This document shows, in pieces, positions 15,858 to 23,872 of a stretch of DNA of 36,353 nucleotides. Numbering within the stretch: the stretch's first letter is position 1; every line of letters starts with the position of its first letter. The DNA is from Cohnella sp. GbtcB17 (lineage in GTDB: Bacteria > Bacillota > Bacilli > Paenibacillales > Paenibacillaceae). The notes under the pieces were generated by a model. It was not told the DNA's origin and made no database searches. It saw nothing but the letters and a program-made list of their open reading frames with translations. The position numbers were made by a program, and so were the translations under genes. Where the stretch lies: contig NZ_JAGXJW010000071.1 in the NCBI RefSeq assembly GCF_019091135.1, forward strand, positions 1 through 36,353. The letters run 5' to 3'.

Positions 15858-16832
15858 TCAATAGAGCGATTGCTGGTTCACCTTGCGTGACCAGGCGTTG
15901 ACGGCGACGACGAGGACAAACGCGATGACCGATTTGAAAAGGCCGACCGCCGCCCCGTACGAGAACATGCCGTTCTGCAGGCCGTACCGGTACGTGTACG
16001 TATCGATGACGTCCGAATACTCGAGCACGGTCGTGTTTTGCAGCAAATACTGCTGATCGAAGCCCGCGTTCAGCACGTTGCCGACGGCGAGGATCGACAG
16101 GATGACGATGGTCGGCTTCAGCGAAGGGAGCGTGACGTTCCACATCTGCCGCCAGCGGCTCGCGCCGTCGACGCGCGCCGCCTCGTACAGCTCCGGATTG
16201 ATGCCCGCGATCGCCGCCAGGTAGATGATGGCGTTGAAGCCCATGTCCTTCCAGGTGTTGGAGACGGCGATGATGCCCCAGAAGGCGTGACCGTTTTGCA
16301 GAAACTGGATCGGCTTGTCAATCAGATGGAGCGTCATCAGCAGCTCGTTGACCGCGCCCTGGGAGGACAGTAGCGTCACGATGATGTTGGCCGCGATGAC
16401 CCAGGAGATAAAGTGCGGCAAATAGCTGACCGTCTGCACGAAGCGCTTGAACAGTCCGCCTCCCACCTCGTTGATGAGGAGCGCGAGCAGGATCGGCGCC
16501 GGGAAGCCGATGAGCAGCGACAGCAGGCTTTGGGCGAGCGTATTGCGCATGATCTTGTAGAAATCGCCGTTTTCGAAAAAGTAGCGGAACCACTGCGTGC
16601 CGACGAACTCGCTATGGAAAAACGAGCCGAAAAACGAGCCCCCGCCCGGCGAATAGTTGGTGAAGGCCATATAGAGACCGAACATCGGCCCGTATGCGAA
16701 CACGAGCGTGCACAGGAAGGCCGGCAAGATCATCAGGTACAAAATCTTTTGCTGCTTCATTTTTTTCCATTTGCCCGTCCTGCGGCTTGCAGTGATCGCC
16801 GGCGACGACGGCTTTTCCAAGCTGGCTTCCAT
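15858..16832 (-). CDS. Carbohydrate ABC transporter permease (LplB/YteP type)
   Basis: The product is 324 residues from the ATG at 16832, which has AAGGAGGG upstream; an in-frame extension to 16967 runs over the promoter and is not real. It has six membrane spans, the N-terminal LYLMILPAFLCTLVFAYGPMFG block, SYLPHFISWVIAANI and the loop YEAARVDGASRWRQMWNVTLP. The C-terminus VNQQSLY is typical of the LplB group. It is the first gene of the importer operon behind an activator-type promoter shared in design with the surface-enzyme gene. Confidence 0.95.
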   Translation of the reverse strand: MEASLEKPSSPAITASRRTGKWKKMKQQKILYLMILPAFLCTLVFAYGPMFGLYMAFTNYSPGGGSFFGSFFHSEFVGTQWFRYFFENGDFYKIMRNTLAQSLLSLLIGFPAPILLALLINEVGGGLFKRFVQTVSYLPHFISWVIAANIIVTLLSSQGAVNELLMTLHLIDKPIQFLQNGHAFWGIIAVSNTWKDMGFNAIIYLAAIAGINPELYEAARVDGASRWRQMWNVTLPSLKPTIVILSILAVGNVLNAGFDQQYLLQNTTVLEYSDVIDTYTYRYGLQNGMFSYGAAVGLFKSVIAFVLVVAVNAWSRKVNQQSLY

Positions 16833-16914
16833 AGGTCCCTCCTTCTGGCGATGCGGCACGGCCTGTGCTTGATGCGGCGGCGGCGATTCATGCATGCGCT
16901 CCGTTGATAGGTTC

Positions 16915-16969
16915 ATTATAGATTCGCGCGGTAAGCGGTTTCTATAACCGGTTCCTCGGAAACGCAACG
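16915..16969 (-). promoter_or_regulatory. Activator-type promoter of the importer operon, with element shared with the surface-enzyme gene
   Basis: On the minus strand CGTTGCGTTTCCG (16969-16957), 7 bases, GGTTAT (16949-16944), 23 bases, then TATAAT followed by GA (-10 at 16920-16915). The -35 position reads AGAAAC, unlike any sigma-A box. The same arrangement with identical spacings stands before the SLH-enzyme gene (22149-22203). GTTGCG and GTTATA begin 20 bases apart, consistent with two direct half-sites for an AraC-type dimer. Confidence 0.75.
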
Positions 16970-17324
16970 GTAAATAACACAGTTTTACGGCGGGGGATCG
17001 TTGATTTGTAGCATGCGCGTGGGGCTATGTAAGTGACGCTTGGTTAGGCGTAGAGTGGCTGGGGCGGGATTATGGACGTGAGGCCGTCGGCGGGGCGTTA
17101 TCGACCCAGATGCCGCTATTTCTCTAAATTCGCACATTTTCCAGCCTTCGTGAACCCAGATGCCGCTATTAACCGATTCTGTTACGCCAACGCCGCTTTT
17201 TAACACACTTAACGGCTCCACGGTCCGCGATCCCCTCCTGAAGCGCACCATTTTCGAAATTAGCGGCTTCCGGGTCCGATTGCTTCCCCAAGACTTCGCT
17301 CGTCGCTCGGCGATCCCGACAACG
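16970..17324. other. Gene-less stretch upstream of the importer promoter
   Basis: There is no coding frame of substance here. The stretch contains copies of a short intergenic repeat (17102-17278) that recurs at 33707-33882. The bases at 16970-17100 show nothing I can name. Confidence 0.6.
17102..17278. repeat. Cluster of short intergenic repeats, direct and inverted
   Basis: ACCCAGATGCCGCTATT occurs exactly at 17104-17120 and 17154-17170 (period 50). A weaker relative lies at 17184-17203, and an inverted diverged copy at 17256-17278 (reverse complement starts CGGACCCGGAAGCCGCTAA). Related copies lie between the PilZ-fusion gene and ppnP. Confidence 0.65.
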
Positions 17325-17358
17325 CAGCGAAGAGGCTCTCTTCAGAGCCTCTTCGCTG
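17325..17358 (-). terminator. Strong hairpin after the surface-enzyme gene
   Basis: CAGCGAAGAGGCTCT and AGAGCCTCTTCGCTG form a perfect 15-base stem with a 4-base loop, 31 bases past the stop codon. The T-run is missing, so it may act as an mRNA end-protecting hairpin as well as a terminator. Confidence 0.6.
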
Positions 17359-17388
17359 GCGCGCACGCCGCCGTGGCGGATCGTGCGT

Positions 17389-20300
17389 CTATGGACGAAT
17401 CAAAGCATGCAGCAGCTGCGTCGCCTCCGCGCGCGTGGCGGTCTCCTGCGGCGCAAAGCGGCCGTCTCCTCTGCCCTGAACGAAGCCAAGTCTCGCTGCC
17501 TCGTTCACGGCATCCGCCGCCCAAGGCGAGATGTTGCCGGCATCGGCGAACGTACCGGTCAAGGAAGCGGGCGCTTCAACGCCTGCACCCAAGGCGCCGC
17601 TGCCCGGCGACTGCCGCGCCGCCTTCCAGGCATGGGCGCGCATCAGCATGACGGCGAGCTCTTCCCGCGAGATCGGCGCGTTCGGGGCGAACGCGTCGGC
17701 GTCCCTGCCCGTGGCGAGCCCCTGGTCCACCGCCGCGGCCACGAAGCCCGCATACCAGGACTCCGAATCCACGTCCGCGAAAACACCGGTCGCCTGCTGC
17801 GGCGCGATGCCCAGCCCGCGCGCCAGCAGCGCGGCGAATTCGGCGCGCGTGACCGGCGCACTTGGGCGGAAGGCCCCGTTCCCCGTGCCTTCAACATACA
17901 GCTTCGCCGCCATCTCCCCGATGACGCTAGCCGCCCAATGCCCGGCGGGCACGTCTTGGAATGTGCGGTCCAGCTCCAGCACGGCATAGACGCCCGAAGC
18001 GGAGATCGCGGCCGTCAAGCCGCGGCCGTTTGCGGGCTTGCCGGGCACATAAGCCGGCTTGCCCGTCTCGTTCAGGCGATAAATGCCGCCACGCTTGGCA
18101 TCGAAATCCGCTGCCGTCCGCAGCGTCAATACAAGCGGCGAGCCGAAGTCGCCCACCGTCTCGGCCGCGCCGCTCGCCGGCTTAACGGAAAGCTTCAGCG
18201 CGTAGATCGCGCCTTTCAAGTCGGCTTGCGCATTCGCCGATGCGCCGGCCTGCCCGACCAGACCGGCAGACTGCGCACTCTCGACCGGCGCCAGACCGAC
18301 GATGATCTCGCCGCCCTCGCGTTGTGCGGCAGGCATGCGCTCGAGCAGCGCCTTCAAGGCAGCGGCCGGCAGCTCCAGCGTGAGCGAACCCGCTCGAACG
18401 GCAAGCCCCTTCTCGGCGAGCGTGCCGGCGAGCTTGCCCGGCAGCACAAGCTCGCGCGTTTCGTCCTTCAGCTCGACGGACGGGGCATCTTGCGTCCCGC
18501 GCTGATCCAGCATCGCTTCGGTCAGCACGACCTTCCCTTCTGCCGGCGTCCCGGATGCGCCGGAATTGGCAGCCCCATTGCCGGGCTGGTTGCCGGGCTG
18601 CTCTCCCGGTTGCTGTCCCGGCTGTTCGCCTGGCTGCTCGCTCGGCTGGTTGCCCGGTTGCTCTCCCGGCTGCTCCCCTGGTTGCTCTCCAGGTTGCTCC
18701 CCCGGCTGTTCGCCCGGCCCCGCCTGCGCCGTCAACCGCAGCAGCTTGGACGCGGCCGGGGCCAGCGTCAACTTCAGCGAGCCGGTCGCCTCCGACGTCT
18801 CGCCCGTCCACAGATCCTTAGCTGCGTACGCCAGCGATGCTTCAAGCCCGGCGCGACCGAGATCGATCGTCTTGTCCGCCGTCGCGCTCGCGCTGTAGTT
18901 GAACACGGCCAGATAATAATCGTCCCCGTCCTTCAGCACGAAGGCATCGGCCGCATTCGCGCCCGTGTTGCCCTCAAGCGGCCGGAACGCCTTTCCTTTC
19001 AGCGCCAGATCGATGACCTCGCGGTTGCCGTACAGCGACTCCATGTAGCTCCTGGCCTTCGGATCGTTCACATCGTCCGAGTCCAGCAGCACGGTGCCCG
19101 AGATGACGCCCGAATTGACGCGGCTCCGGGCTTCCTCCAGACTTTCCGCGCGCGACAGCGCCAGATGGTCGGGGTCCGTGTACCCGTAGATCGTGCCGTT
19201 TTGCCAGAAGCCGTACGTGAGCGAGTTCAGCTCGTATTCGGTTTCATTGATTTTCCCGTACGTGTCGCAGGAGATTCGCCTGGCGTGTGCGTACTGGCTC
19301 GGGAAGATCGGCGCGATCGATTCGCTGATGAACATTTTGCCGTCGAGCACCTCGTTTACGTAGGCCATGCCCTGATTATAGGCTTGGATGCCGGTCGTGA
19401 CGGCGGGATCGTAATGCCTCCCTTCCAACGAGCCGTGCGTGAGAAAATCGAGCTTGATGTACGTAAAGCCAAGCGACTTGAACCTGTTCAGGTAATAATC
19501 CATGCGCAGCTTCGCGCCCGGATGCGTCACGTCGATCGGATACGCGCCGTCGAGCGTCGGCAGCGGCTGCCCGTCCGCGCCCTTCAGCACGATGTCGCCG
19601 TACGTGTACTGCCCGTCCGTCCCCTCTACCGGCTGGCTCATATTGCTGCCCCAGTAGACGAATGGCCCCCAGTAGATGCCCGCATGCTGGCCGTTGAATT
19701 TGATCTTCGCCACCGCTTGGGCGAGCTGCTCGTCGTTCAGATTGTCCCAATACGAGTCCATGTTGATATAGACGTTGCCGTCGTTGTTGAATTCGGTCAG
19801 CGTGTTTTTAAAATAATCCGAGACGTCGAGCACGTTCTGCAGGGACAGCGAGCTGCCGTAGGCGCCCCAGCTGTTCCAGCCGACGGGCACGCCCTCCGGC
19901 AAGCCCGGACCGAGCGCAAGCTTCGGCGCGACGACCGCGTTCGCCTCGCCGTAGTCGGTCAGCCCGTCGCGGTAGTCCGCGTACGCGCCGACCAATATGG
20001 TCGGCGACGAGAGCTCGTTCCCCGAGACGCTGCCGTGCGGCTGCGAGTCGCGGGTCGCCGACGTGGCCGCCCCGCCGTACACGGTCAGCGCATTGAGCCG
20101 ATCGGACGCGCCCGTCCAGTCGATGCCCGTCTTCCAAACGTCGTGCGTCACCGAGCCGAGTACGACGCCCGCCCGCGTCGAGGCGTTATAGATCGCCGTC
20201 GCCTCGTAGCTCGTGTCGGACCGGTTCATCGGCTGCGACTTGTAGCGGACCCAGGCGTCGTTGTCGAACGGAACGGTCAGCACGCGATTGTCGGCGCTGG

Positions 20301-22092
20301 TCCCGATGTCGACGCCGCTCTTGCGCTTCAGAGCGATCGGCGCCATGTAATTCGATGTCAACGCCGCGTCGCCCGCCGCGTCCAGCCGGACGAGGAAGAA
20401 GGCTTTATTTTCATAGACCTTGTAAAATTGCGTAAGCGCTGGCTTGCCCGGAGACGTATGGACGAAGGAGAGCTCGACGCCCTTGCCGAACCCGTCTTCG
20501 ATCGGCGTCGGCGCGCCCGCAAGCTCGTGATGCGCGTACGCTTTCGTCTCCAGCAGCTCACCGTCCAGCTTTAAAGCGCCGTATACGCCCGACAGCCGCT
20601 GTCCGAGCTTCCAATCGTAGCCCGCGTAGCCGGTCTTGACATTGAGGCTGACGTCGTAGTCGCCGTTCGACACCATCAGCCCGTACGTATACTGCGTGAC
20701 GGAGACGGCGCCGTAGTCGGTCGTCGGCCCCGGATCGCCGAGCGTGCCCAGATCCTCGTCCGGCGTGTCCGGCTCTGACGCCTTGGCGGGCTCGACGACG
20801 ATCCGGTCGATGTCCGGCGCGTACCAGTCGCCGTCCGAGATCGCGATCGTATTGCCGCCGGCCTGAAGCGGCATCGTCAAGTCGACGGTGCCGACCGTGT
20901 CCCAGTCGGGCGTCTTGGGCGGCTCGACATACTGGTCGGCGCCGTCGTTCGCGCGAATGTGGAAGCCGCGCAGATCGCCCGAGATATAAGAGACGCTCAC
21001 CTTGTAATCACCGGTCATCGGCGCCTCGATCCCCGAGAAGACGATCGCGCTGCCTTGATAAAGACCGCCTACCTTTTTGCCGCCGGAGGCGGTCGCTGCG
21101 TCCGATACGCTCGCGTTGCCGCTGAGCACATTCCGCTCATCCTCCGCTTCGTAGCCGACCGTAAACGGAATGACCTCAATCCGGTCGATGTCGGGCGAAT
21201 ACCAGTCGTGATCGGAAAATACGAGCTCGTTGGCGCCCTTGCGCAGCGTCACCTTCGCGTCGTACGTCCCGACCGTGTTCCAGTCGGCCGTCTTCGGCAG
21301 ATCCAGCATGTTGTCCGCGCCGTCGTTGACCTTCAGGTACACCGGCCGCTGATCGCCGGAAATATAATAGATCCGGACGAGATAGACGCCGCCTCCCGGC
21401 GCTTCCACGTTGTGAAAGGTCAGCGAGCTTCCCTGATACAGGTCGCCGACCTTTTTGCCGCCCGAACTGACCGGACTGTCCGAGACGGAAGCGTGCCCCG
21501 TCAGCGTATTGCCCGGCGCCTCCGCTTCGAAGCTCGCGCCGGTCAGCTCTTTCTGCCAGTCGTCGCTTGGCTCCGCTTCGCCCGGATCTTGCTCCTCCAC
21601 CCGCTCGCCGACGACGATCCGGTCGATATCCGGCGCGTACCAGTTGTTATCGTCGATCGTAATCGTATTGGCGCCCGCCGTCAGCGGAAGCGTCAGCTCA
21701 TAGCTGCCGACCGTGTCCCAATCCGCCGTTTTGGGCGGGTCCTCGTACTGCTTTTCGCCGCCGTTCGCGCTGATGTTAAAGGAACGCTGATCGCCGGAAA
21801 TGTAATACACGGTAATCCTGTAAGCGCCGTCGGCATCGACCGCGACGCCGTTGAATCGAATGGAGCTGCCTTGGTACAGGCCGCCGACCTTCTTGCCGCC
21901 GGACGCCGCTTCGCTGTCGGCCACCGCCGCGTTGCCCGTCAGCGCGTTCGCCGGCGACTCGGCCTCGTAGCCTTGACCCGTATCCGCGATAGCCGCGAAT
22001 GCGCGAGACGCGAGGCTTTCGCCTCCGCCCGCCGCCAAGCAGACCAGCATGAGCAGCAGCAGGCTTTTCCTCCACAAGCGTTTCAACACCAT
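17389..22092 (-). CDS. SLH-anchored surface glycosidase with three CBM35/CBM6-like domains and a clan GH-D-like catalytic domain
   Basis: A 1567-residue exported protein. Residues 1-33 are a signal peptide ending AFA. Three homologous carbohydrate-binding-type repeats follow at about 42-161, 187-308 and 313-435; each has YEAE or FEAE, ASGGKKVG-x-LYQGSS and WYAPDIDRI. Next come a beta-rich domain and a barrel, from VGWNSWGAYG, with likely nucleophile Asp882 (YIKLDFLTHG) and acid/base Asp943 (RRISCDTYG). Residues 1126-1172 are a Pro-Gly-Glu-Gln repeat linker. A small beta domain precedes three SLH domains (about 1375-1567) that bind the secondary cell-wall polymer. ATG at 22092 has GGAGGAGG upstream. 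It probably acts on alpha-galactoside-like chains outside the cell and feeds the adjacent importer. Confidence 0.9.
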   Translation of the reverse strand: MVLKRLWRKSLLLLMLVCLAAGGGESLASRAFAAIADTGQGYEAESPANALTGNAAVADSEAASGGKKVGGLYQGSSIRFNGVAVDADGAYRITVYYISGDQRSFNISANGGEKQYEDPPKTADWDTVGSYELTLPLTAGANTITIDDNNWYAPDIDRIVVGERVEEQDPGEAEPSDDWQKELTGASFEAEAPGNTLTGHASVSDSPVSSGGKKVGDLYQGSSLTFHNVEAPGGGVYLVRIYYISGDQRPVYLKVNDGADNMLDLPKTADWNTVGTYDAKVTLRKGANELVFSDHDWYSPDIDRIEVIPFTVGYEAEDERNVLSGNASVSDAATASGGKKVGGLYQGSAIVFSGIEAPMTGDYKVSVSYISGDLRGFHIRANDGADQYVEPPKTPDWDTVGTVDLTMPLQAGGNTIAISDGDWYAPDIDRIVVEPAKASEPDTPDEDLGTLGDPGPTTDYGAVSVTQYTYGLMVSNGDYDVSLNVKTGYAGYDWKLGQRLSGVYGALKLDGELLETKAYAHHELAGAPTPIEDGFGKGVELSFVHTSPGKPALTQFYKVYENKAFFLVRLDAAGDAALTSNYMAPIALKRKSGVDIGTSADNRVLTVPFDNDAWVRYKSQPMNRSDTSYEATAIYNASTRAGVVLGSVTHDVWKTGIDWTGASDRLNALTVYGGAATSATRDSQPHGSVSGNELSSPTILVGAYADYRDGLTDYGEANAVVAPKLALGPGLPEGVPVGWNSWGAYGSSLSLQNVLDVSDYFKNTLTEFNNDGNVYINMDSYWDNLNDEQLAQAVAKIKFNGQHAGIYWGPFVYWGSNMSQPVEGTDGQYTYGDIVLKGADGQPLPTLDGAYPIDVTHPGAKLRMDYYLNRFKSLGFTYIKLDFLTHGSLEGRHYDPAVTTGIQAYNQGMAYVNEVLDGKMFISESIAPIFPSQYAHARRISCDTYGKINETEYELNSLTYGFWQNGTIYGYTDPDHLALSRAESLEEARSRVNSGVISGTVLLDSDDVNDPKARSYMESLYGNREVIDLALKGKAFRPLEGNTGANAADAFVLKDGDDYYLAVFNYSASATADKTIDLGRAGLEASLAYAAKDLWTGETSEATGSLKLTLAPAASKLLRLTAQAGPGEQPGEQPGEQPGEQPGEQPGNQPSEQPGEQPGQQPGEQPGNQPGNGAANSGASGTPAEGKVVLTEAMLDQRGTQDAPSVELKDETRELVLPGKLAGTLAEKGLAVRAGSLTLELPAAALKALLERMPAAQREGGEIIVGLAPVESAQSAGLVGQAGASANAQADLKGAIYALKLSVKPASGAAETVGDFGSPLVLTLRTAADFDAKRGGIYRLNETGKPAYVPGKPANGRGLTAAISASGVYAVLELDRTFQDVPAGHWAASVIGEMAAKLYVEGTGNGAFRPSAPVTRAEFAALLARGLGIAPQQATGVFADVDSESWYAGFVAAAVDQGLATGRDADAFAPNAPISREELAVMLMRAHAWKAARQSPGSGALGAGVEAPASLTGTFADAGNISPWAADAVNEAARLGFVQGRGDGRFAPQETATRAEATQLLHALIRP
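18577..18717. repeat. 12-base tandem repeat encoding the PGEQ linker
   Basis: Eleven 12-base units plus a partial one encode Pro-Gly-Glu-Gln variants (PGNQ, PSEQ and PGQQ occur). Third codon positions vary, so the repeat is old or under selection at protein level. It keeps frame on expansion or loss. Confidence 0.85.
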
Positions 22093-22124
22093 CTTCCTCC
22101 TCCGGTTTCGTTCGTCTGAACAAG

Positions 22125-22138
22125 CGTAAACGCTTTCG
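22125..22138 (-). promoter_or_regulatory. Candidate cre site (CcpA) downstream of the surface-enzyme start site
   Basis: On the minus strand CGAAAGCGTTTACG matches the cre pattern TGWAANCGNTNWCA at all fixed positions except the outermost two. It lies at about +4 to +17 relative to the predicted start near 22142, a roadblock position for catabolite repression. Confidence 0.55.
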
Positions 22139-22148
22139 CGCTTCACTC

Positions 22149-22203
22149 ATTATAGGAACGCCGGAGCGCCCGGTTCCATAACCCGATTTACGGAAACGCA
22201 ACG
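22149..22203 (-). promoter_or_regulatory. Activator-type promoter of the surface-enzyme gene
   Basis: On the minus strand CGTTGCGTTTCCG (22203-22191), 7 bases, GGTTAT (22183-22178), 23 bases, TATAAT then GA (-10 at 22154-22149). The -35 position reads GGAACC. Sequence and all spacings match the importer-operon promoter at 16915-16969. The likely activator is the divergent AraC-type response regulator. Confidence 0.75.
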
Positions 22204-22231
22204 CTATTTAACGCATTTGCGCCTGTGGGCA

Positions 22232-22260
22232 TTGTTGAATCGCGGCATTCCTTTTACAAT
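22232..22260 (+). promoter_or_regulatory. Sigma-A type promoter of the two-component operon
   Basis: TTGTTG at 22232-22237, 17 bases, TACAAT at 22255-22260, 41 bases before the start codon. Unlike the divergent promoter it has both boxes, so the sensor system is probably made constitutively at a low level. Confidence 0.6.
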
Positions 22261-22300
22261 AAAACCTGCAACGGGAGTCTGAATTGCGGAGGCGCCGGAC

Positions 22301-23860
22301 ATGTATCGAATCTTGCTGGTGGACGACGAGAAGCTGGAACTGGAAGCGGTTGCAAATTATGTTCGCTGGGCGGACATGGGCATCGCAGTGGCGGATACGG
22401 CGAAAAACGGCCGGGAGGCGCTTCAGAAAATGAGCCTGTGCAAGCCGGACATCATCCTGACGGACGTACGCATGCCCGTCATGGACGGACTCGAGTTCGC
22501 GCGCAAGGCCAAGCAGCTCGACAAGCACGTCAAGATCGTGTTCCTGAGCGGACACGACGAATTCCAATATATTAAAGCCGCGCTCGCCGTCGAGGCGGTC
22601 GGTTACCTGCTGAAGCCGATCGATCACGAGGAATTGGCGACGGTCATGCAGCGGGTAATCCGCAAATGCGAGGAGGACAGGCAGCTGCTCGGCTCCGCCG
22701 AAGGACTGAAGGAGCGGCTCGTCCGATCGCTGGCTTTCGAAACGGATACCGAGCTTCGCAAAGCGTGGATTCAAAAAATCGAAAGACTGCCCCGCCCGCT
22801 CCCGCAGACGGGACGTTACAAACTCGCTTACGCCGGCATCCGGAGCCGTTCGTCCGGCGCACGGCCGGCCGATTGGTTCGCCGACGTTCAGCTCGCGCTC
22901 GAGCGGCAGGGAGAGCATCACTACGCCTGGTATGTGGACGAGGAGCGATTTTGCGCGATCTATTACGAGCGGCAGGCTGCGGAGTCGGAAGCGCCCGGCG
23001 AGGCGGCGGCGTTCTGGCAGGCGCTAAGCGCCGAGCTCGATTCCCGCGGCGCCGTTCTGACCGTCGGTCTGTCCGGCGAGGGCCGCCATCTGATCGACCT
23101 GCACGACCGCTTCGAGGAAGCCAAGCTCGCTCATGCTTCCCGATTCTACGACGGCGGACGAGCCGCGGTTCACGCTTATGCGCCGTTCGAATCGCCCCGG
23201 ATGCCGACGCTTGAACCGGCCGTCGCCGCGGCCGAGCTTGGAGCGGCGATCTCCCATGCGAGGCTGGACGACATCGATCGGCAGATCGCCCGCTTTCTGG
23301 CGCCTTACGCGGCGAACCGCACGCCGCGCGAGAGCATCGTCTCCGATACCGCGCATCTGCTGTCCGAGCTCGAACGGCAGTATGCGCCGCTGCTCGAAAC
23401 GAACGAAGGCGCCCGCGAGCGTCAGGACGCGAACTGGAAGCGGATGCTGGAGCCCGATTCGCTGGAGGAGCTGCGGGAGAGCCTCGTCGCGTGGTGCCGG
23501 ACGCTCGCCGGCCTGATCGAGGCGCGCGACAAAGACAAGCACATGCCTGTCGTACAGCGCGTCATGGAGGCGATCGACGTCCGCTACAGTCAGCCGCTTA
23601 CGGTAGAGCAGCTGGCGGCCGAGGTTTATCTTTCCCCCAACTATATCCGCACGCTGTTCAAGGAAAAGTCCGGGGAGACGATTCTGGAGTACCTGACCCG
23701 GGTGCGAATCAGGCGTGCGGCCGAGCTGCTGAAGGACCGATCGCTCCGCGTGCACGAGATATCCAAAGCGGTCGGCTACGAAAACGTATCGTATTTTTGC
23801 GCGCTGTTTCAGAGGCACAGAGGCGTCACGCCCAACGATTATCGTAAAAAACTGTTATAG
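22301..23860 (+). CDS. AraC-type response regulator (YesN family)
   Basis: The 519-residue cytoplasmic regulator has a CheY-like receiver at residues 1-120, with acidic pocket DD8-9, phospho-acceptor Asp55 (ILTDVRMP), Ser84 region (FLSGHDEF) and Lys105 (LLKPID). A long central helical linker spans about 125-400. The C-terminal AraC helix-turn-helix pair (415-519) has LTVEQLAAEVYLSPNYIRTLFKEKSGE and ISKAVGYENVSYFCALFQRHRGVTPNDYRK. GGAGG lies eight bases upstream of the ATG. The kinase gene follows 12 bases later. The protein most likely binds the shared element in front of the surface enzyme and the importer. Confidence 0.96.
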   Translation: MYRILLVDDEKLELEAVANYVRWADMGIAVADTAKNGREALQKMSLCKPDIILTDVRMPVMDGLEFARKAKQLDKHVKIVFLSGHDEFQYIKAALAVEAVGYLLKPIDHEELATVMQRVIRKCEEDRQLLGSAEGLKERLVRSLAFETDTELRKAWIQKIERLPRPLPQTGRYKLAYAGIRSRSSGARPADWFADVQLALERQGEHHYAWYVDEERFCAIYYERQAAESEAPGEAAAFWQALSAELDSRGAVLTVGLSGEGRHLIDLHDRFEEAKLAHASRFYDGGRAAVHAYAPFESPRMPTLEPAVAAAELGAAISHARLDDIDRQIARFLAPYAANRTPRESIVSDTAHLLSELERQYAPLLETNEGARERQDANWKRMLEPDSLEELRESLVAWCRTLAGLIEARDKDKHMPVVQRVMEAIDVRYSQPLTVEQLAAEVYLSPNYIRTLFKEKSGETILEYLTRVRIRRAAELLKDRSLRVHEISKAVGYENVSYFCALFQRHRGVTPNDYRKKLL

Positions 23861-23872
23861 GAAAGGACCGCC

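Noticed and set aside
17383..20574. A 1063-residue open frame on the plus strand
   Set aside because: It lies antisense to the surface-enzyme gene, has an arginine-rich composition typical of GC-rich shadow frames, no ribosome binding site and no recognisable domain.
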